Source: J013 sp038521775 (GTDB taxonomy: Bacteria; Pseudomonadota; Alphaproteobacteria; Rhodobacterales; Rhodobacteraceae). Taken from it: a stretch of 9,634 nucleotides of DNA. Of the stretch, positions 6,053 to 9,634 are shown piece by piece; the stretch's first letter is position 1, and each line of letters opens with the position of its first letter. The notes beneath the pieces are model-generated. The model had not been told where the DNA came from. It worked only from the letters and a program-made list of their open reading frames with translations, and did no database searches. The stretch is taken from contig JBCBKN010000151.1 of NCBI GenBank assembly GCA_038521775.1, positions 1 through 9,634 on the forward strand, read 5' to 3'. Position numbers and translations under genes: made by a program.

Positions 6053-6576
6053 AAACGACCCTCCATGTTCGTATCTTTTCTGCGCATCACCAGCATGGCG
6101 ATCGCTTCGGACATAGCCTTTGCCTGCCGTGCATTGACCGATCCGCCAATGCCCAGCCGCCGCCCCCGCCGCCACCAAAGCCCGGGCACCCAGCCCCAGG
6201 GGGCCGGTTCGGCAAGGTGGAGCAGGAAGCCACCCGACGGTTTGAAGGCCAGGATGCCGCTCTCGACCCGCTCGATCTGAGAGAGCGGGCAGAGCAGCGT
6301 TCCGCTGTCATCGTGAAGACCCGCATGGGTGAGCACCAGCCCGCCCTCGGTCGCGCGCCAGACGCGCCAGGCGCCCCAGACCATCGCCGCACCGACCGCC
6401 AGCGATGCCAGGGTGACGAGCGCGGTTTCCGCTGTGCGGGTCAGCGCAAGCCAGATCAGGATGCATCCGGGAAGTGCAAGGAACACGACGCCCATGGCGC
6501 GCCGGGTCGGGCTGCAGGGCAGGCGTGCGATCACCTGGCCATCGTCAGGATCGACCCCTGTCGGGACCCGTTCCAT
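6049..6576 (-). CDS. Hypothetical two-helix membrane protein with possible PH-like domain
   Basis: This 175-residue protein has a short hydrophilic N-terminus, two adjacent hydrophobic segments (about 27-46 and 50-70) and a soluble C-terminal part of roughly 100 residues. The C-terminal part alternates short beta-like stretches (GLVLTHAGLHD, TLLCPLSQIERVES, GFLLHL) with a final helix (ARQAKAMSEAIAMLV). That layout resembles bacterial PH-like domain membrane proteins, but this is shape recognition, not a firm family match. GLWWRRGRRLGIGG at 132-145 is Arg/Trp-rich and could sit at the membrane surface. The start ATG 6576-6574 is four bases after the HAD stop, and the end overlaps the patatin start by four bases (6049-6052). 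Position within the operon suggests a link with the lipoprotein lipase. GGAGG lies about 12 bases before the start, with GGGGTGAG nearer. Confidence 0.75.
   Translation of the reverse strand: MERVPTGVDPDDGQVIARLPCSPTRRAMGVVFLALPGCILIWLALTRTAETALVTLASLAVGAAMVWGAWRVWRATEGGLVLTHAGLHDDSGTLLCPLSQIERVESGILAFKPSGGFLLHLAEPAPWGWVPGLWWRRGRRLGIGGSVNARQAKAMSEAIAMLVMRRKDTNMEGRL
6059..6064 (-). promoter_or_regulatory. Ribosome binding site of the patatin-like gene
   Basis: GGAGGG on the minus strand lies six bases before ATG 6052-6050 and inside the last codons of the upstream membrane-protein gene. It fixes the lipoprotein start and fits coupled translation across the ATGA overlap. Confidence 0.75.
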
Positions 6577-6580
6577 ACAC

Positions 6581-7279
6581 TCACCCCACCTCCAAGAGCC
6601 CCGGCAACTCCGCTATACTGTTCAATACGACATCGGCATATGGCGCAAGTGCGTCGGCGGTGGCCACGCCCGTAAGAACCGCAATCTTGCGCACACCGGC
6701 TGACGCAGCAGCGCGCAGGTCGTGAAGACTGTCGCCGATCATGGCAATCTGGTGCGGTGCATGCCCCGATGCGGTGACAAAGGCCGTGATCATGCCCGGA
6801 TCGGGCTTTGCGCCATGGCCGCTGTCGGATCCTGCGAAAAAGTCGAACGCACCGGCGACCGGGCCCAGATGCGCGCGGGCGGCGGCTTCGGCATCATTGG
6901 TCGCAACCCCCAATGTAAAGCCCGCGCCGCGCAGCATTGCGGTCAGCGCGGACAGGTCCGTCACCGGGGCCATGGTGATGGTTTCGGCCCACGCGTCCAG
7001 CATGCCCTCCAATGCGCCGGCGGCGGGCGTCAGGTGGGGCGCGAGCAGCGCGGACAGGTCTTCGGGCGTGCCGGCAATGACCGGCGAGTGGGGTGCAAAG
7101 CGCGCGGCGGCGAGGTCAAAGCCGATCGCCTTGGCCGCAGCAGGCGCATCTACACCCTCGGCGGCCAGCCAATCGAGAAGCTGGGCAAAGGCAGGTGCCC
7201 AGCTCTCCTGAAACCCAAACAGCGTGCCGTCCTTGTCAAACAGCAAACCGCGCAATGCCTTGATCTCGTCCCGCGTCAT
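6581..7279 (-). CDS. HAD-family hydrolase (phosphoglycolate-phosphatase-like)
   Basis: This 232-residue cytoplasmic phosphatase candidate carries all four HAD motifs. Motif I is FDKDGT with nucleophile D15 and acid/base D17. Motif II is VATND with T127. Motif III is K158 in GAKPDP. Motif IV is MIGDSLHDL with D183 and D187 for magnesium. The alpha-helical cap between residues 20 and about 100 places it in the Gph/PGMB-like subgroup. The substrate is unknown; phosphoglycolate or another small phosphate ester is possible. The start ATG 7279-7277 has AAGGA five bases upstream and places motif I near residue 15, as usual. The frame stays open upstream, but that stretch is antisense to the thioesterase gene and not HAD-like. 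It is the first gene of a three-gene operon with the PH-like membrane protein (four-base gap) and the patatin lipoprotein. Confidence 0.9.
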   Translation of the reverse strand: MTRDEIKALRGLLFDKDGTLFGFQESWAPAFAQLLDWLAAEGVDAPAAAKAIGFDLAAARFAPHSPVIAGTPEDLSALLAPHLTPAAGALEGMLDAWAETITMAPVTDLSALTAMLRGAGFTLGVATNDAEAAARAHLGPVAGAFDFFAGSDSGHGAKPDPGMITAFVTASGHAPHQIAMIGDSLHDLRAAASAGVRKIAVLTGVATADALAPYADVVLNSIAELPGLLEVG

Positions 7280-7326
7280 GGCGATCCTTGCGTCTGCGCC
7301 CGACGCCCGCAAAGGACCCCGATGCA
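7280..7326. promoter_or_regulatory. Short divergent intergenic region (HAD operon / thioesterase-SRAP operon)
   Basis: Only 47 bases separate the two divergent starts, so promoters for both units must lie here or extend into the opposite gene. AAGGA serves the minus-strand ATG at 7279, and AAAGGA at 7311-7316 serves the plus-strand ATG at 7327. No convincing -35/-10 pair is visible. Confidence 0.4.
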
Positions 7327-7857
7327 ATGTCCCATCCCGATGCGCCCAAGCGCCACCCGGTGCCCGATGCCCCTGTGGCGACGTCCGACGCCGACAGCCC
7401 GCCCGCGGCCCCGGCCCGCGACCGCCGGTCGCGCGCTGCGCGGTCCGACTTTCATCTGTTCCGCGACATGCCGACCCGTTGGCACGACAACGACGTCTAT
7501 GGCCATATGAACAACGTGGTCTACTACAGTTTTTTTGACACTGCCGTGAATGTCTGGCTGGGCGAACGCGCAGGCCTCGCGGTGCCGGGCGGCGCGGTGA
7601 TCGGCCTGGTGGTCGAAACCGGCTGCACCTATCATGAGAGTGTGGGATGGCCCGAGCCGGTCTCGGTCGGCCTGGCAACCTCGCGGGTCGGGCGCAGCTC
7701 GGTGAGCTATGCATTGGGGCTGTTCCGCCCGGGCGCCGATCTGGCCGCGGCCGAGGGGCGGTTCACCCATGTCTATGTCGATGCCGACACGCGGCGGCCG
7801 GTGGCGCTGCCCGAGAGCCTGCGTGCCGCGGCCAGCGCCATCTTGCAGGAAGGCTGA
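7327..7857 (+). CDS. Acyl-CoA thioesterase, hot-dog fold (4HBT/YbgC-like)
   Basis: This 176-residue protein is predicted to hydrolyse acyl-CoA or aryl-CoA thioesters in the cytoplasm. The family motif RWHDNDVYGHMNNVVYYSFF (51-70) has the catalytic-type aspartate D56 followed by GHMNN, and begins a single hot-dog domain running to about residue 153. Residues 1-40 are Pro/Ala/Asp/Arg-rich, probably disordered, and longer than usual for the family; the true start could be later, but no better Met with a ribosome site is seen before M48. ATG 7327 has AAAGGA ten bases upstream and is preferred over an in-frame TTG at 7288. It is followed after four bases by the SRAP gene, whose ribosome site lies inside this gene's end, so the two are probably co-transcribed. 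Substrate chain length cannot be inferred. Confidence 0.88.
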   Translation: MSHPDAPKRHPVPDAPVATSDADSPPAAPARDRRSRAARSDFHLFRDMPTRWHDNDVYGHMNNVVYYSFFDTAVNVWLGERAGLAVPGGAVIGLVVETGCTYHESVGWPEPVSVGLATSRVGRSSVSYALGLFRPGADLAAAEGRFTHVYVDADTRRPVALPESLRAAASAILQEG

Positions 7858-7861
7858 CGCG

Positions 7862-8512
7862 ATGTGCGGCCGGTTTGCGCTCACCACACCGCATGAGGCT
7901 GTGGCCGAGCATTTCGGGGCGCTGATCGACCCGCTTGACACAGCGGCGGTGCCCGTGCCGCCGCGCCGCGACATCCGGCCCACACAGATGGTGCCGGTTG
8001 TCGCGCTGTCCGAAGATGGGCGGATCCTGACGGCGATGCGCTGGGGGTTTCTGCCGCATTGGTATGCAAGCCCGACCGCCGGGCCGCTGATCATCAATGC
8101 GCGCAGCGAAACGGTCGCCGAGAAGCCTGCCTTTCGCAAAGCGATCCGCGAGCGGCGCTGCCTGATCCCCGCAAACGGCTTTTTTGAGTGGAAACCGGGC
8201 CCCGAGCCCGGGCCGAAACGCGTGCATTGGCTGGCACCCGAGGGCGAGGCGCTGTTCGGCTTTGCCGGGGTCTGGCGCGAATGGGGCGAGGACCGGCTGG
8301 CCACATGTGCCATCGTCACCTGCCCGGCCAATCGCCGTCTGGCGCCGATCCATCACCGGATGCCGGTTGTGATCGACCCTGCCGATTACGGCCTGTGGCT
8401 GGGCGAGAACGGCAAGGGTGCCGCGCGGCTCATGCAGCCGGCATCGGAGGATTTCTTTCTCGACGAGCCTGGGCGCGGCCCGGGCATGCCAGCACCCTCA
8501 TCGCTGCTGTGA
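7862..8512 (+). CDS. yedK: SOS response-associated peptidase family protein (SRAP, YedK/HMCES type)
   Basis: This 216-residue protein belongs to the SRAP family, which binds abasic sites in single-stranded DNA and forms a covalent thiazolidine crosslink through the N-terminal cysteine, shielding the lesion. It begins MCGRF, so C2 becomes N-terminal after Met removal. Other family residues are in place: INARSE with N79 and R81, the FFEW glutamate E109, and IHHRMP with H164. The sequence WGFLPHW (61-67) is also typical. The length matches bacterial members (about 220). The start ATG 7862 has AGGAAGG (7847-7853) at eight bases and lies four bases after the thioesterase stop. The C-terminus (GRGPGMPAPSSLL) is Pro/Gly-rich and likely flexible. 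No LexA box is evident, so SOS control is not shown. The converging DUF3572 gene ends only seven bases away. Confidence 0.93.
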   Translation: MCGRFALTTPHEAVAEHFGALIDPLDTAAVPVPPRRDIRPTQMVPVVALSEDGRILTAMRWGFLPHWYASPTAGPLIINARSETVAEKPAFRKAIRERRCLIPANGFFEWKPGPEPGPKRVHWLAPEGEALFGFAGVWREWGEDRLATCAIVTCPANRRLAPIHHRMPVVIDPADYGLWLGENGKGAARLMQPASEDFFLDEPGRGPGMPAPSSLL

Positions 8513-8519
8513 GGCTGTG

Positions 8520-8816
8520 CTAGCCGTGCAGCTCGGCTCCACCGGGAAGCGCGGCGCGGGCCTGCGCTGGCGCGTCATAAGCCACCCCCTCGGCATCGCA
8601 GAAATCAACGATCCGGTCATCCGACTGCAAGATGAAGTCGAGCACAAAGCCCAGGAACACAAGATCGCGCGCGCCGGCGCGCAATGCTGCGGCATCGGCA
8701 CCGCTCAGCGCAAGGAACGCGTCGCGCTGGGCGTCATCGGCCATCAGCCAGGAGAGCGCTTTCAAAGCAAGGGTCTGCGCGATTTCTTGGTGCACCGCCG
8801 CCTCTTCTTTCTCCAC
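8520..8816 (-). CDS. DUF3572 family protein
   Basis: This 98-residue, mostly helical, acidic protein has no signal peptide or membrane segment. The pattern ALSWLMADDAQRDAFLAL, then DLVFLGFVLDFILQSDDRIVDFC, matches my memory of DUF3572, a small alphaproteobacterial family of unknown function usually encoded next to pleD; that neighbour is present here. The start is a GTG at 8816-8814, the first possible start after an in-frame TAA at 8831-8829. No clear ribosome site precedes it, so the start is less certain than others; the next Met is residue 25 and would remove part of the conserved helix. It diverges from pleD across 93 bases and converges on SRAP. Function is unknown; a regulatory role near PleD is only inferred from location. 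Confidence 0.82.
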   Translation of the reverse strand: MEKEEAAVHQEIAQTLALKALSWLMADDAQRDAFLALSGADAAALRAGARDLVFLGFVLDFILQSDDRIVDFCDAEGVAYDAPAQARAALPGGAELHG

Positions 8817-8909
8817 ATCAAAGGAAACTTAACCGGATTTCGCTCACATGGCGAGCAGGGCGCGGCGGCAGGACAACCGCCTTTGCAAAAGACCTTAGCG
8901 GAGTGAGCA
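8817..8909. promoter_or_regulatory. Divergent intergenic region between DUF3572 and pleD
   Basis: These 93 bases should hold promoters for both genes. Visible elements are a TTAACC at 8829-8834, which resembles half of the alphaproteobacterial CtrA recognition sequence, and a weak inverted repeat GCTC (8842-8845) / GAGC (8853-8856). GGAG at 8900-8903 lies six bases before the pleD ATG. No clear sigma-70 type -35/-10 pair is seen. CtrA control is speculative. Confidence 0.35.
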
Positions 8910-9634
8910 ATGTCCGGTCGGATCCTCGTTGTCGACGACACGGCGTCCAACAGGTCGCTGCTGCAGGCAAAACTGACCGCGGCGTTCTACACGGTGATCC
9001 TGGCTGAAACCGGCGCGGAAGCGTTGCAGGTGACCGAAGCCGAGATGCCCGACATCATCCTGCTCGACCTGCAACTGCCCGATATTGACGGGTTTGAAGT
9101 GTGTCAGAGCATCAAGGCGGCGCCGGCCCTGGCCCATATCCCGATCATTATGGTCACCGCTGAGGTTTCGGCCGACCAAAAGCTGCGTGGATTGCACGCG
9201 GGCGCCGACGACTTTCTGCACAAGCCCTTCAACGACACGAAGCTCTTGGCCCTGGTGCGCAACCTTCTGCGCATGAAGGTCATGTTCGACGAGTTGCAGA
9301 TGCGCGGATCGACCGCCCGCGACCTTGGACTGGCCGAAATGTTCGACGGCTCCGAGACGGGCGAGGCGCCGGTGCACCATGTGGTGATTGCGGCCGGCGA
9401 CCGGCTCGCCGCGCAATCCTGGGCCCATGAGATTGTTCAGAATATCGAGTGTGAGCTGACGACGGTCCAGACGATGAACGATGCGCTGGACATCGCCGAG
9501 GCCGAGCCGCCGGACGCGATGGTGATCGATCTTGTGCTTGGCGATCAGGGCGATGGGCGCAGGCTCGTCTCGGCCCTTCGCGCACGCCCCGAAACCCGGC
9601 AAACCGCACTCATCTTCGCTGCGGATGCGGCGAG
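8910..9634 (+). CDS. pleD: PleD-type response regulator/diguanylate cyclase, N-terminal part (partial)
   Basis: The first 241 residues are present; the gene runs off the window. PleD has two receiver domains and a GGDEF domain that makes c-di-GMP from two GTP, activated by phosphorylation of the first receiver. REC1 (residues 1 to about 120) is complete: RILVVDD with acid pocket D9/D10, phospho-acceptor D53 (IILLDLQLP), T83, and K105 in HKPFND. The MSGRILVVDD start and the linker (LLRMKVMFDELQMRGS) match Caulobacter PleD. REC2 begins about residue 155 but is divergent: the acidic pair is replaced by A162-G163 (VVIAAGD), while an aspartate (D207) stands at the acceptor position. The GGDEF domain is beyond the window, so cyclase activity is inferred from family and from the DUF3572 neighbour. 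ATG 8910 has GGAG six bases upstream. Confidence 0.9.
   Translation, partial: MSGRILVVDDTASNRSLLQAKLTAAFYTVILAETGAEALQVTEAEMPDIILLDLQLPDIDGFEVCQSIKAAPALAHIPIIMVTAEVSADQKLRGLHAGADDFLHKPFNDTKLLALVRNLLRMKVMFDELQMRGSTARDLGLAEMFDGSETGEAPVHHVVIAAGDRLAAQSWAHEIVQNIECELTTVQTMNDALDIAEAEPPDAMVIDLVLGDQGDGRRLVSALRARPETRQTALIFAADAA

Noticed and set aside
6053..6178. 42-codon upstream extension of the patatin-like protein
   Set aside because: It would bury a good lipoprotein signal peptide and ignore the GGAGGG six bases before ATG 6052; it also overlaps the membrane-protein gene.
7280..7714. 145-codon upstream extension of the HAD protein
   Set aside because: It is antisense to the thioesterase gene, is Arg/Pro-rich, and would put HAD motif I far from the N-terminus.
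8513..8525. Small hairpin GGCT-gtgct-AGCC between the converging SRAP and DUF3572 ends
   Set aside because: Only four base pairs with no T-run on either side; too weak to call a bidirectional terminator.
1..9634. CRISPR array, insertion sequence, phage or defence system
   Set aside because: No regularly spaced repeats with unique spacers, no transposase or integrase, no terminal inverted repeats around any gene, and no abrupt shift in composition. SRAP is a housekeeping DNA-damage protein here.

Overview
The window looks like chromosomal DNA from a high-GC alphaproteobacterium, most likely of the Rhodobacterales/Paracoccaceae type. The reasons are strong G/C preference at third codon positions, tightly packed genes with ATGA stop/start overlaps, a DUF3572 gene divergent from pleD (a typical alphaproteobacterial neighbourhood), and a permease-ATPase fusion in a peptide ABC transporter. 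This placement rests on recalled gene families and composition, not on a search.

Layout, left to right. Positions 1-2983 (+) hold the end of a dipeptide/oligopeptide ABC importer operon: the tail of a DppB-type permease, a DppC-DppD permease/ATPase fusion, and a DppF-type ATPase, joined by two 4-base ATGA overlaps. The substrate-binding protein and most of the first permease lie upstream of the window. After a 133-base leader, 3117-4556 (+) encodes a hexameric-type glutamate dehydrogenase whose C-terminal half resembles animal mitochondrial GDH, including the region of the antenna. A 290-base convergent gap (4557-4846) has possible hairpins and two short 12-13 bp tandem arrays, but no convincing gene.

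Positions 4847-7279 (-) form a three-gene operon read right to left: a HAD-family phosphatase, a two-helix membrane protein with a possible PH-like domain, and a patatin-like phospholipase lipoprotein. The first junction has a 4-base gap and the second a 4-base overlap. Facing away across 47 bp is a two-gene unit (7327-8512, +): a hot-dog acyl-CoA thioesterase and an SRAP/YedK abasic-site DNA-crosslinking protein. A DUF3572 gene (8520-8816, -) converges on SRAP and diverges from pleD (8910 to the window end, +), which encodes a dual-receiver diguanylate cyclase cut off inside its second receiver.

How they may work together (inference): peptide import followed by glutamate deamination would suit growth on peptides and amino acids. 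The HAD/membrane protein/patatin operon may act in envelope lipid turnover. PleD and DUF3572 belong to a separate cell-cycle/c-di-GMP locus.

I found no mobile element, CRISPR array, phage gene, tRNA or rRNA. Most of the window is ordinary. The points worth a second look are the HAD/PH-like/patatin operon, the antenna-like part of GDH, the altered second receiver of PleD, the in-frame 12-bp repeat array in the DppF-type ATPase, and the repeats in the convergent gap.
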